A DNA stretch of 64,000 nucleotides from Campylobacter coli 76339 (lineage in GTDB: Bacteria; Campylobacterota; Campylobacteria; Campylobacterales; Campylobacteraceae), in assembly GCA_000470055.1 (NCBI GenBank), contig HG326877.1:1191661-1255660 (forward strand), in the 5' to 3' direction. Position 1 is the first letter of the stretch. Each line of letters opens with the position of its first letter. A program made the translations under genes and the position numbers. Below the pieces are notes generated by a model, which was given only the letters and a program-made list of their open reading frames with translations, had not been told where the DNA came from and searched no databases. Shown in pieces: positions 45,020-54,422 of the stretch.

Positions 45020-45677
45020 AAGTTCTCTCTCTTTTTCTGAATTCTTTTATAATTTTTTTAAATTCTCTTTTTGTAAGAGAAGGAAATAAGGTTTCGCTAA
45101 AATAAATTTCCGCATAAGCACATTGCCATAGCAAGAAATTAGACAATCTTTTGGCATTTCCCACGCGAAGCATCAAATCCACATCCAAAGGCAAGTCCAA
45201 ATTATCGCTTATATTTTTTTCATTGATTTCCAAGCCTTTTCCAATCAAGCGTTTAACTGAACGCACAATTTCATCTTTTGCTCCATAACTGATAGCTAAA
45301 TTCACACAAAGCAAATCACAATGCTTGGTTTTTTCTTCTACAAGAGCTATTTTTTCTTGCAAATGCGTATCAAGTCTTGATAAATCTCCGATAGCTCTTA
45401 ATCTTACATTGTTTTTTTCAAATTCTTTTAAGGCTTCATCCAAACAACGATCCAAAAGTTCAAAAATAAATTCGATCTCATCTTGAGGCCTGTTCCAATT
45501 TTCCGTGCTGAAAGCAAAAAGGCTTAAATTTGAAATTCCCTCTTCTACGCAAACTTCCATAAGTTTTTGCATGGTTTTAACACCTTGAGAGTATCCAAGC
45601 TTTGCTAAAAAACCCTTTGCCTTAGCCCAACGCCTATTGCCATCCATCACCACAGCAAGATGATTTAACTCATTCAT
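45009..45677 (-). CDS. uppS: Undecaprenyl-diphosphate synthase
   Basis: A 222-residue cis-prenyltransferase making the C55 lipid carrier for peptidoglycan and surface glycans. The catalytic Asp is in VVMDGNRRWAKAKG (residues 9-22). FAFSTENWNRP and the C-terminal LMLRVGNAKRLSNFLLWQCAYAEIYFSETLFP are conserved; most homologues have RT/SGE where this has RVGNAKR. Several starts are possible (GTG 45683, ATG 45680, ATG 45677). I prefer 45677, with AAAGGG five bases upstream. Confidence 0.93.
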   Translation of the reverse strand: MNELNHLAVVMDGNRRWAKAKGFLAKLGYSQGVKTMQKLMEVCVEEGISNLSLFAFSTENWNRPQDEIEFIFELLDRCLDEALKEFEKNNVRLRAIGDLSRLDTHLQEKIALVEEKTKHCDLLCVNLAISYGAKDEIVRSVKRLIGKGLEINEKNISDNLDLPLDVDLMLRVGNAKRLSNFLLWQCAYAEIYFSETLFPSLTKREFKKIIKEFRKRERTFGK

Positions 45678-45679
45678 CA

Positions 45680-46297
45680 TCACCCTTTAAAATCAAATAA
45701 TTTTTTAAATACAAATAAAGGTTGTATATTTTTATCTTGCAAAACATTAAATTTCAATTGTTCATTTAAAAATTTTTGCACCTTAAAAAAGGGGGTAAAT
45801 ATCGAAATTCCCCCTTCATCCATCAGAATTTTCAAAGCCCCAAAGACGCTAAAATAAAGATAAATTTCTAAAAATTTAACTCTTTTTTTCATCTGAAACA
45901 AACAAGCTTTACCCTCAAAGATAAAAGGGATATGATAGATATTTTCAAAACTTGCAAAAAGCATTTCTTTTAAAACATGATACTTCTCTTTGTCTTTGCA
46001 TTCTAAAAGATTTGAAATAATATATTTTTTATAATCAACCCTGCCTTCTAGAATTTCAACTATCAAAGATAATCCCTCTTCAAAAGGATAAAATTCAGGT
46101 CTTTTAGATAAATGCTTAAATGCGATCGCACCGCCTTTTTCTATATAAAGCTCGGCTAAATACTCAGCTCCAATTTCTAATTCTATCATGCTTTTGGTTT
46201 GAATTTTTCTATGATTGAGCAAAAGCGTATAGTGTGCATAGCCTGATTTTGCTAAAACCTTCATTTGTATAGGTAGGGTTGAGTTTATCATATTCAT
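45680..46297 (-). CDS. Conserved hypothetical protein between coaBC and uppS
   Basis: A 205-residue soluble protein with no recognised family. It opens with MKVLAKSGYAHYTLLLNHRKIQTKSMIELEIGAEYLAELYIEKGGAIAFKHLSKRPEF and continues as mixed alpha/beta, rich in F, K and E, without membrane helices or metal motifs. Its ATG overlaps the coaBC stop and its stop overlaps uppS, so it is translationally coupled to both. That placement suggests a link to envelope lipid-carrier or CoA supply, but this is guilt by association only. Confidence 0.75.
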   Translation of the reverse strand: MNMINSTLPIQMKVLAKSGYAHYTLLLNHRKIQTKSMIELEIGAEYLAELYIEKGGAIAFKHLSKRPEFYPFEEGLSLIVEILEGRVDYKKYIISNLLECKDKEKYHVLKEMLFASFENIYHIPFIFEGKACLFQMKKRVKFLEIYLYFSVFGALKILMDEGGISIFTPFFKVQKFLNEQLKFNVLQDKNIQPLFVFKKLFDFKG

Positions 46298-47451
46298 ATT
46301 TTTTCACACCAAGAAACCAAATCAAAAGCCAATTCTTGCTTGCTTTTTAAACCGCTTTTTTCAATCTTGCTTGCTGTAATAAAATGAATCTCATTCTTAG
46401 AGCTTCCAAAATAATTTTCCTCTTCTAAGATATTTAGACAAACCATATCAAGCTTTTTATCATTGAGCGATTTTTTGGCATTTTCTAAAGCATTTTGAGC
46501 GTCAAATTCCATCTTAAAGCCTATTTTTTTACCTTTAAAATTTAAATTTTTAAGCAGATCTTCATTCAATCTTAAATACAAATTTAAACCCTCTAAATGC
46601 TCATTTTTTTTGATTTTGCCTTTTTTAAATTCGGGTATAAAATCACTGACAGCCGCTGCCATGATTAAATAATCTTTATTTGAATTTTGCTCTAACAATT
46701 CTTTTAATTCTCGCGAGCTTTCAAAACTCTTAAGAGAATAAGGAGTATCAAAATAAACCGAACTCAAAAGTGTTACTTTAGCTCCTAAAAAATAAAATGC
46801 ATCAGCGATTGCCTTTGCCATTTTTCCACTTGAAAAATTACTCACACAACGCACATTATCAATCTTTTCTTTTGTCCCTCCACCACTAATGACGACTTCT
46901 TTATCACACCAAAATGACTGCTTTAAAAGCTCTCTTTTGCTTATATTAAAGATATCTTTTACTTCAGCCAAAGCTCCGATACCCTCATCCTTACAAGCTA
47001 AAATTTTTGAAATTGGCTCTATGATCAAAGCTTGATTTTTTTTAAGTAAGGCCAGTGAATTTTGAGTGCTAAAATGATGATACATATTGGTATTTGCAGC
47101 AGGAGCGATGATTAATGGCTTGTTTGCAGCAATTAGGGTTTGTATGAAAAGATTATCAGCTATTCCTAAGGCTAGTTTGTTGATAGAATTTACACTTGCA
47201 GGTGCAAAAAGAATCAAATCCGCATCTTTACTAAAAGCGATATGATTGTTTGAGTTTTTCCAGCTCTCATTCTCTTCGCATAAAATTTCATCTGCTAAAG
47301 CCTCAAAGCTCATTTTAGAAGCAAATTTTAAAAGCCCATTAGAAAGCAAAACTTTTACTCTAAAGCCTTCTTTTTTAAACAAAGATATAAGCTCATAAGC
47401 TTTATAAAAAGCTATACTACCGCTTATGGCTAGAAGTATGGTTTTTTTCAT
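46294..47451 (-). CDS. coaBC: Bifunctional phosphopantothenoylcysteine decarboxylase / phosphopantothenate-cysteine ligase
   Basis: A 385-residue CoA-synthesis enzyme. The N-terminal CoaC half (1-180) binds FMN: AISGSIAFYKAYELI, ADLILFAPASVNSINKLALGIADNL and the PASANT-like PAANTNMYH. The C-terminal CoaB half begins at VVISGGGTKEKIDNVRCVSNFSSGKMAKAIADAFYFLGA and includes KKIGFKMEFDA. The order and length are normal. It overlaps glmU upstream by 4 bp. Formerly called dfp. Confidence 0.95.
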   Translation of the reverse strand: MKKTILLAISGSIAFYKAYELISLFKKEGFRVKVLLSNGLLKFASKMSFEALADEILCEENESWKNSNNHIAFSKDADLILFAPASVNSINKLALGIADNLFIQTLIAANKPLIIAPAANTNMYHHFSTQNSLALLKKNQALIIEPISKILACKDEGIGALAEVKDIFNISKRELLKQSFWCDKEVVISGGGTKEKIDNVRCVSNFSSGKMAKAIADAFYFLGAKVTLLSSVYFDTPYSLKSFESSRELKELLEQNSNKDYLIMAAAVSDFIPEFKKGKIKKNEHLEGLNLYLRLNEDLLKNLNFKGKKIGFKMEFDAQNALENAKKSLNDKKLDMVCLNILEEENYFGSSKNEIHFITASKIEKSGLKSKQELAFDLVSWCEKI

Positions 47452-48737
47452 TTTTGAAATTTCTTGTAAAAATAATCTTTGATAAGTTTTTTCTCTGCAC
47501 GGTTGATAAAAAGAACCCCACTTTCAACATTGCAATCAACCGAACTTCCAGCAGCAATAATTACATCATCTTCTATCTTTACAGGCGCGATAAATTGAGT
47601 ATCAGAACCTACAAAAACATTCTTTCCTATGATGGTTTTATGTTTTTTAACTCCGTCATAATTGCAAGTTATAGTTCCACATCCTATATTTGTCCCACTC
47701 TCTATCTCACAATCTCCCAAATAGCTTAGATGTCCTGCTTTTACGCCATTTAGCTTGGCATTTTTACATTCTACAAAATTTCCTATATGAGTGTCTTTTA
47801 GCTCGCATTTAGGACGCAAATGCGCCAAAGGACCTACATCAGAATTTTCGACAATACTATTTTCAATAACGCTTGAACTTTTAATGATAGAATTAATTAT
47901 CTTGCTTTTTCCCTCTATGCGAACATTTTCATATACTTCGCACTCACCCACAAATTCCACATCCATTCCTATATAAGTACTTTGTGGCAAATGAAAAATC
48001 ACACCCTGTTTCATCCAGTATTTTTTAATCTTTTCTTGCATTAAATTTTGTGCTATGTTTAACTCAAATTTATCATTTATCCCCATAAATTCATCTTCAT
48101 CCACAAAAACAGCTTTGATACTTGCACCTTGTTTTTTAGCTAAAGAGATAGAATCGGTTAGATAATATTCTTTTGCAGCATTATGATTGTCTATAAGGGG
48201 TAGAATTTGTGCTAAAAGCTTAGACTCTATCACATACACACCCGCATTACAAACACTCACTTTTCTTTCTTCTTCGTTTGCGTCTTTAAATTCAACAATT
48301 TTTTCCACTTGATTATCTTTAATAATCACTCTTCCATAACTCTTAGCATCTCTTGCATTAAAAACAGCCAAACTAAGTTCGCCTTCGCTTTGAAGCAAGG
48401 CTTCCAAGCTTGTTTTTTCAACCAAAGGCATATCTCCACAAAGAATTAAAACTTTTTCATTTTTAGGCGTAAAACCCTTTAAAGCACCTGCAGTTCCTGG
48501 GAAATTGATCAAATCTTGTTCTAAAATTTGCGTTTTAGGAAAATGCTCTAAAATTTCTTTTTCAACGCGTTCTTTTTGATGGGATAAAACCACACTCACA
48601 TCTTCACTTATAGCAAAAGCTTTTTCTAAAATATGCAAAATCATACTTTTTTGACACAGTTCTTGCAATACTTTTGGTTTTTCAGATTTCATCCTTGTTC
48701 CAAGTCCTGCTGCTAAAATCAAAATGGAAGTTTTCAT
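47448..48737 (-). CDS. glmU: Bifunctional GlcNAc-1-P uridyltransferase / glucosamine-1-P acetyltransferase
   Basis: A 429-residue enzyme making UDP-GlcNAc for peptidoglycan, lipid A and glycosylation. N-terminal pyrophosphorylase: LAAGLGTRMKSEKPKVL, GDMPLVEK, NAGVYVIE. C-terminal left-handed beta-helix of hexapeptides from about 240: VEFVGECEVYENVRIEGKS..., with HLRPKCELK, HLSYLGDCEIESGTNIGCGTITCNYDG and AAGSSVDCNV. I use ATG 48737, with AAAAGG upstream; an in-frame codon 14 residues earlier lacks a ribosome site. First gene of the glmU-coaBC-uppS operon. Confidence 0.96.
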   Translation of the reverse strand: MKTSILILAAGLGTRMKSEKPKVLQELCQKSMILHILEKAFAISEDVSVVLSHQKERVEKEILEHFPKTQILEQDLINFPGTAGALKGFTPKNEKVLILCGDMPLVEKTSLEALLQSEGELSLAVFNARDAKSYGRVIIKDNQVEKIVEFKDANEEERKVSVCNAGVYVIESKLLAQILPLIDNHNAAKEYYLTDSISLAKKQGASIKAVFVDEDEFMGINDKFELNIAQNLMQEKIKKYWMKQGVIFHLPQSTYIGMDVEFVGECEVYENVRIEGKSKIINSIIKSSSVIENSIVENSDVGPLAHLRPKCELKDTHIGNFVECKNAKLNGVKAGHLSYLGDCEIESGTNIGCGTITCNYDGVKKHKTIIGKNVFVGSDTQFIAPVKIEDDVIIAAGSSVDCNVESGVLFINRAEKKLIKDYFYKKFQK

Positions 48738-48876
48738 TATAAAAAGCCTTTTGAAGATAATTTTATTTAATTTTAACATCTTAAAGTTAAATTTTTCTCT
48801 AAACTAAAGGAAGTTAAACTCTTTTTTAGTGAGTAAAAGTTAAAATTAAGTTTCATTTTTTAATCAAGGTTTATTT

Positions 48877-49620
48877 TTGAAAAAAATTCTAACACTATTG
48901 TTTATCAGCGGTTTTTTTAGCGTTATTTTCGCTGCCGAAGCAACGATTCCTACGGTAAATTTAAGCCTAAGTGCTCCTGATACTCCTAATCAACTTGTTA
49001 CAACATTAAATATAGTCATAGTCTTAACCATACTTGCATTAGCTCCAAGTATAGTTTTTGTTATGACTTCTTTTTTGCGCTTGATCGTAGTTTTTTCATT
49101 CTTACGTCAAGCCATGGGAACTCAAAGCATGCCACCTAATACGATCTTAGTAACTTTGGCATTGATTTTAACCTTTTTTATAATGGAACCTGTGGCTACA
49201 AAGTCTTATAACGAAGGCATCAAGCCTTATTTAGCAGAGCAAATAGGCTATGAAGAAGCTTTTGCAAGAGGCGTAAAACCTTTTAAAGATTTTATGCTTA
49301 AAAACACACGCGAAAAAGATTTAGCTTTATTTTATCGCATACGCAACCTGCCTAATCCTAAAACCATTGACGATGTTCCACTTACGGTTTTAGTTCCTGC
49401 TTTTATGATTTCAGAACTTAAAACTGCTTTTGAGATAGGCTTTTTGATTTATCTGCCGTTTTTGGTTATCGATATGGTTGTAAGTTCGGTTTTGATGGCG
49501 ATGGGGATGATGATGCTTCCTCCTGTCATGATTTCACTGCCTTTTAAACTTTTGATTTTTGTTCTTGTAGATGGGTGGAATTTACTTGTTCAAAGATTGG
49601 TAGAAAGTTTTGTAACTTAA
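48877..49620 (+). CDS. fliP: Flagellar type III export protein FliP
   Basis: A 247-residue inner-membrane export-gate subunit that, with FliQ and FliR, forms the channel for flagellar substrates. A cleavable signal peptide (ILTLLFISGFFSVIFA) is followed by the FliP signature TSFLRLIVVFSFLRQAMGTQSMPPNTILVTLALILTFFIMEP and, late, LVPAFMISELKTAFEIGFLIYLPFLVIDMVVSSVLMAMGMMMLPP. Start TTG 48877 with AAGG upstream. It stands alone here, as flagellar genes are scattered in Campylobacter. Confidence 0.96.
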   Translation: MKKILTLLFISGFFSVIFAAEATIPTVNLSLSAPDTPNQLVTTLNIVIVLTILALAPSIVFVMTSFLRLIVVFSFLRQAMGTQSMPPNTILVTLALILTFFIMEPVATKSYNEGIKPYLAEQIGYEEAFARGVKPFKDFMLKNTREKDLALFYRIRNLPNPKTIDDVPLTVLVPAFMISELKTAFEIGFLIYLPFLVIDMVVSSVLMAMGMMMLPPVMISLPFKLLIFVLVDGWNLLVQRLVESFVT

Positions 49621-49641
49621 AAAAGGCTCAAGGCCTTTTTT
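49619..49641. terminator. Bidirectional intrinsic terminator between fliP and the binding-protein gene
   Basis: A perfect 9-bp stem AAAAAAGGC (49619-49627) / GCCTTTTTT (49633-49641) with a TCAAG loop, placed directly after the fliP stop and just before the end of the convergent gene. The T6 and A6 arms give a U run in either direction. Confidence 0.8.
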
Positions 49642-49643
49642 AA

Positions 49644-50414
49644 TTAAAAGAAAAATTGTAAATTTTCTTTTTTAAATGTATCTTTAACTTCTTTAAGATA
49701 CTTCTCTCCTAGACTATCAAAAAGTCCATCTTTTTTACTTTGAGTGATAAAATCATCAAGTTCTTTTTTAAGCTCTTTATTTCCTTTTTGTATAGCTATA
49801 CCCCAAAATTCAGGATTTTCTTGAAAAGGTGCTAAAATCGCTCTTGTGGTATCTTGGTGTTTTTGCCAAGTTCTATAAATGGTAAGCTGATCATAAAAAA
49901 ATCCATCTGCTTTGCCTTGTATAACCTCTAAAATAGCTGCATTTTCTTTATCAAATAAATGTATCGTAGCGTTTTTAAGATTTTTATTTGCATATAAATG
50001 TCCAGTAGAACCTCTCTTTAGAGCCAAAATTTTACCCTTTTGATCCAAATCTTTGATATTTTTAATATCTGAATTTAGGGGAGTTAAAATTGCTAAATTA
50101 GCTTGTGCATAAGGAATGCTAAAATCAACAGCTTTCTTACGATCATCAGTAATTGTCATAGAGGACATAATAAGATCAATTTTACCCGTTCTTAAGGCTG
50201 GTATTAATCCATCCCAAGCGATATTTTTTACTATAAGCTTGTAATTATTTTCTTTAGCAAAAGCTTCCAAAAAATCGACACTAATTCCGCTTGCTTTTCC
50301 GTTTTTATCGCTCATTTCAAAAGGTGGATAACCCAACTCCATACCTACAACCAAGTCTTTTGCAGCCAAATTTAGAGCAAAAAACAAAGCTAAAAAATAA
50401 AATATTTTTTTCAC
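49644..50414 (-). CDS. Amino-acid ABC transporter substrate-binding protein (glutamine type)
   Basis: A 256-residue periplasmic protein of SBP family 3. Signal peptide MKKIFYFLALFFALNLAAK. The family signature GYPPFEMSDKNGKASGISVDFLEAFAKENNY is at the start of the mature part, and DLIMSSMTITDDRKKAVDFSIPYAQANLAI includes the ligand-binding Arg/Asp region. No permease or ATPase adjoins it, so the rest of the transporter must be elsewhere. It is similar to GlnH-type proteins; exact ligand specificity is not readable. Confidence 0.88.
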   Translation of the reverse strand: MKKIFYFLALFFALNLAAKDLVVGMELGYPPFEMSDKNGKASGISVDFLEAFAKENNYKLIVKNIAWDGLIPALRTGKIDLIMSSMTITDDRKKAVDFSIPYAQANLAILTPLNSDIKNIKDLDQKGKILALKRGSTGHLYANKNLKNATIHLFDKENAAILEVIQGKADGFFYDQLTIYRTWQKHQDTTRAILAPFQENPEFWGIAIQKGNKELKKELDDFITQSKKDGLFDSLGEKYLKEVKDTFKKENLQFFF

Positions 50415-50440
50415 TTTTTCTCCTTTATTGATTTTGAAAA

Positions 50441-50446
50441 TTATAC
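50441..50446 (-). promoter_or_regulatory. -10 box of the binding-protein gene
   Basis: On the minus strand a perfect TATAAT, 26 bp upstream of the ATG at 50414, with an AAAGGAG ribosome site between them. Confidence 0.6.
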
Positions 50447-50547
50447 GAATTTTATCTTATTTTATTATTAGAAGAAAATAAATTTAAAATCTTAATATTA
50501 CAAAATTATCGCGGTTAAATCTCTAAATTTCCAAAGTGGAACATTTT

Positions 50548-50577
50548 GGATTTTAATATCAAATGCTATTAAAATCC
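50548..50577. terminator. Inverted repeat downstream of kdsB
   Basis: A perfect 10-bp inverted repeat GGATTTTAAT (50548-50557) / ATTAAAATCC (50568-50577), 10-nt loop, 28 bp after the kdsB stop in the minus direction. It likely ends the nadE-lpxK-thrC-kdsB transcript, although no strong U run follows. Confidence 0.4.
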
Positions 50578-50604
50578 TTACACTGTTTAAAAAATGCTAA
50601 TAAG

Positions 50605-51324
50605 CTATTTTCCTAAATAAATTCGCAAAGCCCTTTCATAATCTTCTTGGGTATCAATCCCCATGCTATCAGTGTTAATTTGAAGCATTTTTATCTTTTT
50701 ACCATTTTCAATAGCTCTTAATTGCTCTAGTTTTTCAGCTTTTTCAAGAGCAGAATTTTCCAAAGTACAAAATTCGCGCAAAGCTTTAACGCTATAGGCA
50801 TAAATTCCTAAATGTCCTTTAAAACTTTCCTCATAGTCTGCCCTTTCGTAAGGAATTTTCGCTCTTGAAAAATATAAAGCAAAATTATTTTTATCGCAAA
50901 CCACTTTCACCAAATTTGGATCGCTTGCATCATCTTTACTGATATCTTTATAACAACTTGCCATAAAAGCTTCTTGTTTCAAACAAGAATTAGCAAATTC
51001 TTTAAATTTGGCTAAATTCTCGCATTCTATAAAGGGTTCATCTGCTTGTACATTGATGATGATTTCATCATCTTTTAGGTTAAGCTTTTTACAAGCTTCA
51101 TTGATCCTATCTGTGCCGCTTTCATGATTTTTACTTGTTAAAACCGCGTTAAAGCCATATCTTTTAGCGATTTCTAGCACTTTTTCATCATCTACTGCTA
51201 TACAAACCTCATCCACACTCGAAACTTGCTTAGCAGTAGCGATAAACATAGGTACACCACCTATATCACAAAGAATTTTCTCAGGAAAACGCGTTGAAGC
51301 TAATCTTGTCGGTATAATAATCAT
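50605..51324 (-). CDS. kdsB: 3-deoxy-manno-octulosonate cytidylyltransferase
   Basis: A 239-residue enzyme that activates KDO as CMP-KDO for lipooligosaccharide core synthesis. Signature IIPTRLASTRFPEKILCDIGGVPM at the N-terminus, then NVQADEPFIE (Mg binding) and YFSRAKIPYER. Length typical. It overlaps the thrC stop by 4 bp and is the last gene of the operon. Confidence 0.95.
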   Translation of the reverse strand: MIIIPTRLASTRFPEKILCDIGGVPMFIATAKQVSSVDEVCIAVDDEKVLEIAKRYGFNAVLTSKNHESGTDRINEACKKLNLKDDEIIINVQADEPFIECENLAKFKEFANSCLKQEAFMASCYKDISKDDASDPNLVKVVCDKNNFALYFSRAKIPYERADYEESFKGHLGIYAYSVKALREFCTLENSALEKAEKLEQLRAIENGKKIKMLQINTDSMGIDTQEDYERALRIYLGK

Positions 51325-52733
51325 TTTTTAATCCATTCTAAAATTTCACCCTCAATATCCCCTATTTCATAGACTTTTTCATCAGCATTTTTAAGATTAA
51401 AAAGCTCTAAAAGATCTTTTTTGATATCTACTTTAAATTCTTTAGCCAAAAGTTCAAAATCTGCTTTTTCATCCTTGCATTCTCTACCAAAAAGTGCTTT
51501 TACCATACTTGGAGTAAATTTAGTCCATTCTGCTGTTGAAGTGATGATGCTTGGCTTTGAAGCATCAAGCATTTTAAAGCAAGTTGCAGTATGAGGATCG
51601 ATTAAAATTTTACTCTCTTTAATAAAATTCATACATTCTTCATCAGTACAAAAATCAGCTTCAAAATCCTCTTGCAAACTTTGCAATTCCTCTTTTTCTA
51701 ATTTGAAATATTTTTCAGTTTTTAACAAATTCATCAATTCATTAGTCCTAAGATCTGAAAATTTAGAAAATAACAATCTTTCGATGTTTGAAGAAATAAG
51801 TATATCCATAGCCGGAGAAATCGTCTTTTTTAAACTTCTATCCCTAAGATCATACTCTCCTTTGGTAAAAAAATCAGTAAGGATATTATTAGCATTAGAA
51901 ACAATTTTTATCTTAGAAATTTTAGCTCCCATCAATTTAGCATAATACGCTCCTAAAGCATTACCAAAATTCCCACTTGGTACAAGAATTTCAATCTCCT
52001 CTTTAAACTCGTGATAAAGTTTTAAGCTTGCATAGTAATGATAGATGATTTGAAATAAAATTCTACCAAAATTTACAGAGTTAGCAGCACAAAGTCCGTA
52101 TCCTACCTTGCTCAATTCATCTTTAAAAGTTTCTTTTGCAAGTAAATTTTTAAGAGTGCGTTGTGCATCATCAAAATCTCCCCTGATAGCAAAAACCTTT
52201 AAATTGCCCTTATCTAAAGCTCTCATTTGAAGCTCTTGTATAGCACTTGTTCCACCTTTTGGATACATGCAAAGCACTTTAATATTTTCTAAATTTTCAA
52301 AGCTTTTAAGCGTTGCAGGTCCTGTATCTCCACTTGTAGCACAAATAATTAAAATTTTTTCATTTTGAGAAAATTCATTTAAAAGCACTCCAAAAGGTTG
52401 CAAAGCCATATCTTTAAAAGCCCTTGTAGGCCCATGCCAAAGCTCGTTAATGTATGTTTTATCTTTTATCTTTTTTAAAGCGATAGGTGAGTTTTTATCA
52501 TCAAATTTTTCATAACTTTTTAAAGCCTTATCAAACAAAGCTTCATGTCCAAATTCAAAGCTCTCTATCAACTTTAAAGCAAATTCCTTATAAGATAAGT
52601 CTGCGTATTTTTCTCCATCAAATTGAGGCAAACTTAAAGGCGAATAAAGTCCACCTTGCGGGGCATTAGGATTGATTAACGCATTTTTAAAATCTACTTT
52701 ATTGTTTCCATTTCTACTTTCAACTAGCAACAT
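51321..52733 (-). CDS. thrC: Threonine synthase
   Basis: A 470-residue PLP enzyme converting O-phosphohomoserine to threonine. NPNAPQGGLYSPLSLP is the typical N-terminal loop, HGPTRAFKDMALQPFG carries the PLP Lys (about residue 108), and ICATSGDTGPATLKSF and PSGNFGNALGAYYAK are cofactor and substrate motifs. Its 5' end overlaps lpxK by 14 bp. It sits between lipid A and KDO genes, an order that repeats in Campylobacter rather than a functional grouping. Confidence 0.96.
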   Translation of the reverse strand: MLLVESRNGNNKVDFKNALINPNAPQGGLYSPLSLPQFDGEKYADLSYKEFALKLIESFEFGHEALFDKALKSYEKFDDKNSPIALKKIKDKTYINELWHGPTRAFKDMALQPFGVLLNEFSQNEKILIICATSGDTGPATLKSFENLENIKVLCMYPKGGTSAIQELQMRALDKGNLKVFAIRGDFDDAQRTLKNLLAKETFKDELSKVGYGLCAANSVNFGRILFQIIYHYYASLKLYHEFKEEIEILVPSGNFGNALGAYYAKLMGAKISKIKIVSNANNILTDFFTKGEYDLRDRSLKKTISPAMDILISSNIERLLFSKFSDLRTNELMNLLKTEKYFKLEKEELQSLQEDFEADFCTDEECMNFIKESKILIDPHTATCFKMLDASKPSIITSTAEWTKFTPSMVKALFGRECKDEKADFELLAKEFKVDIKKDLLELFNLKNADEKVYEIGDIEGEILEWIKK

Positions 52734-53652
52734 TAAAACTCCTTATATATTGATATAATTTTTCTTTGAAATTTTCTTTTAATTCTATATTTAATTCTAT
52801 AATCTGGCACTTAAATCCAAAATCCTTCACCTTAACATAATCCTTAAAAGTTAGCATTAAAGTATCGCAATGATGCTTATCCAACAAAGCTTGCAATTCT
52901 TCTTTTTTGAATTCATAATGATCCTTAAAAAAGTAACAAGCTCTAGCCTTTATAAAATGTTCATAAAGCCTAAAAGGCTTTGCAATAGCTGTAATCAAAA
53001 CCGCCTTAGGATTTTCTTTTACATAAGAATAACGTATAAAATCCCTACCCTCACAAGCTATGAAATCAGCTTTTTTTTCATAAAATTGAGGTAAACGATA
53101 AGCACCACTTGGTAAGGTAAAATTAAAATAAGGCTTGACCTTGCTTTCAAGCAAAATATCAAATTTTTGAATATGAAATTTAGAAAAAGCATCATCTAAA
53201 AGTACTATTTTAGCCCCTAGCTCAAAAGCTTTTTGAATTCCTACTACCCTATCTTCACTTACGATCACACCCTTGACACATTCTTCAAATGCATACTCCA
53301 TCGCTTCATCGCCACTTTGCGAAACTTGAGCTAAAATTGTATTTTCATTTTTAACCACAACCAAACCCTTGCTTTTACGCTTATAACCTCTAAGCACTAT
53401 AAAAACGCCTTCAAATTCCCTTGCTATAGCCTTGCAAATAGGTGTTTTTCCATTTCCTCCAAAGCTTAAATTTCCTACGCTTATAATGGGTTTTTTAAAA
53501 TCAATCTTTTGACGAAAACAAGTATTTAAAATCGCACACAAACCATAAAGCAAACTCAAAGGCAAAAGAATAAAAGCTAAACATTTTTGAAAAAAGCTGG
53601 GTTTAAAAAAATAATTATCAAGCCAAAGTTGATACTTTTTTTCTTCATTCAT
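52720..53652 (-). CDS. lpxK: Tetraacyldisaccharide 4'-kinase
   Basis: A 310-residue inner-membrane kinase phosphorylating the lipid A precursor. One N-terminal hydrophobic segment (CLAFILLPLSLLYGLCAIL), then the Walker A motif GNLSFGGNGKTPICKAIA (about residues 57-74), GDEAMEYAF and VLLDDAFSKFHIQKFD, in which the family usually has DDGfQh. The start overlaps the nadE stop. Confidence 0.93.
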   Translation of the reverse strand: MNEEKKYQLWLDNYFFKPSFFQKCLAFILLPLSLLYGLCAILNTCFRQKIDFKKPIISVGNLSFGGNGKTPICKAIAREFEGVFIVLRGYKRKSKGLVVVKNENTILAQVSQSGDEAMEYAFEECVKGVIVSEDRVVGIQKAFELGAKIVLLDDAFSKFHIQKFDILLESKVKPYFNFTLPSGAYRLPQFYEKKADFIACEGRDFIRYSYVKENPKAVLITAIAKPFRLYEHFIKARACYFFKDHYEFKKEELQALLDKHHCDTLMLTFKDYVKVKDFGFKCQIIELNIELKENFKEKLYQYIRSFNVAS

Positions 53653-54398
53653 TATTTATTCAAACTCGCAATTTCAGGCATATTTCTTTTAAAAGCATTG
53701 TTTTTCATTCTTGATTGAAGCATATCTAATAATTTTTTATCTAAATTTTCCAATACTTTCATATCTTGATTTTCAAGCGCTTTTAATCCTTTGTCTATAA
53801 GCTCATAGGAAAAACCCAAGTCTTTCTCATCACTTTGCCCTATCCAAAGATCTGCACTTGGAGCTTTTTGAATAAATTTTTCATTTAAATTTAAATATCT
53901 TGCTAATCCATAAATTTCACTTTTATAAAGCTCTCCTATAGGATTAAAAGCGTAAGCCAAATCTCCATAAATTGTCCCATAGCCTAAAAGCAATTCGCTT
54001 TTATTTGAAGTACCAACCACTAAAGCTTTTTTTAAAGCAGAATAATCATAAAGTAAGCTCATTCTAATGCGTGCGGCAAAATTTCCCCTGCTTAACTCAT
54101 CTGTATTTTCACTTTGTTTTAAAAAAGCTTCTAAAATGTCTTGAATTTCTATGATTTTGTATTTTAAATTTAATTCCTGACAAAGATCTAAAGCATCGTT
54201 TAAATTTTCTTGATTAGAAAATTTTGTAGGCATTAAAAGCGCAAAAACATTTTCACCTAAAGCCTTCTTGCAAAGCGTCGCCACCAAAGCAGAATCAATT
54301 CCCCCACTAAGCCCTAAAACAACACCACTTAAACCCGAGTCTTGAACCTTGCGCTGAATAAATTCACATAAAGCCTGAGAAATTTTTTCATAATCCAT
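53652..54398 (-). CDS. nadE: NAD+ synthetase (ammonia-dependent type)
   Basis: A 248-residue N-type ATP pyrophosphatase making NAD from deamido-NAD. The PP-loop GLSGGIDSALVATLCKKA is at about residues 30-47, GTSNKSELLLGYGTIYGDLAYAFNPIGELYKSE follows, and QKAPSADLWIGQSDEKDLGFSYELID is the C-terminal binding loop. There is no glutaminase domain, so it uses ammonia. I use ATG 54398 (AAAGG upstream) instead of the ATG six codons before. First gene of the nadE-lpxK-thrC-kdsB operon. Confidence 0.94.
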   Translation of the reverse strand: MDYEKISQALCEFIQRKVQDSGLSGVVLGLSGGIDSALVATLCKKALGENVFALLMPTKFSNQENLNDALDLCQELNLKYKIIEIQDILEAFLKQSENTDELSRGNFAARIRMSLLYDYSALKKALVVGTSNKSELLLGYGTIYGDLAYAFNPIGELYKSEIYGLARYLNLNEKFIQKAPSADLWIGQSDEKDLGFSYELIDKGLKALENQDMKVLENLDKKLLDMLQSRMKNNAFKRNMPEIASLNK

Positions 54399-54422
54399 AA
54401 ACTTACCTTTAAACAATCAATG

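Noticed and set aside
48737-48779. GlmU starting 14 codons upstream
   Set aside because: The extra residues lack family similarity and a ribosome site, while ATG 48737 begins MKTSILILAAGLGTRMKS with AAAAGG upstream.
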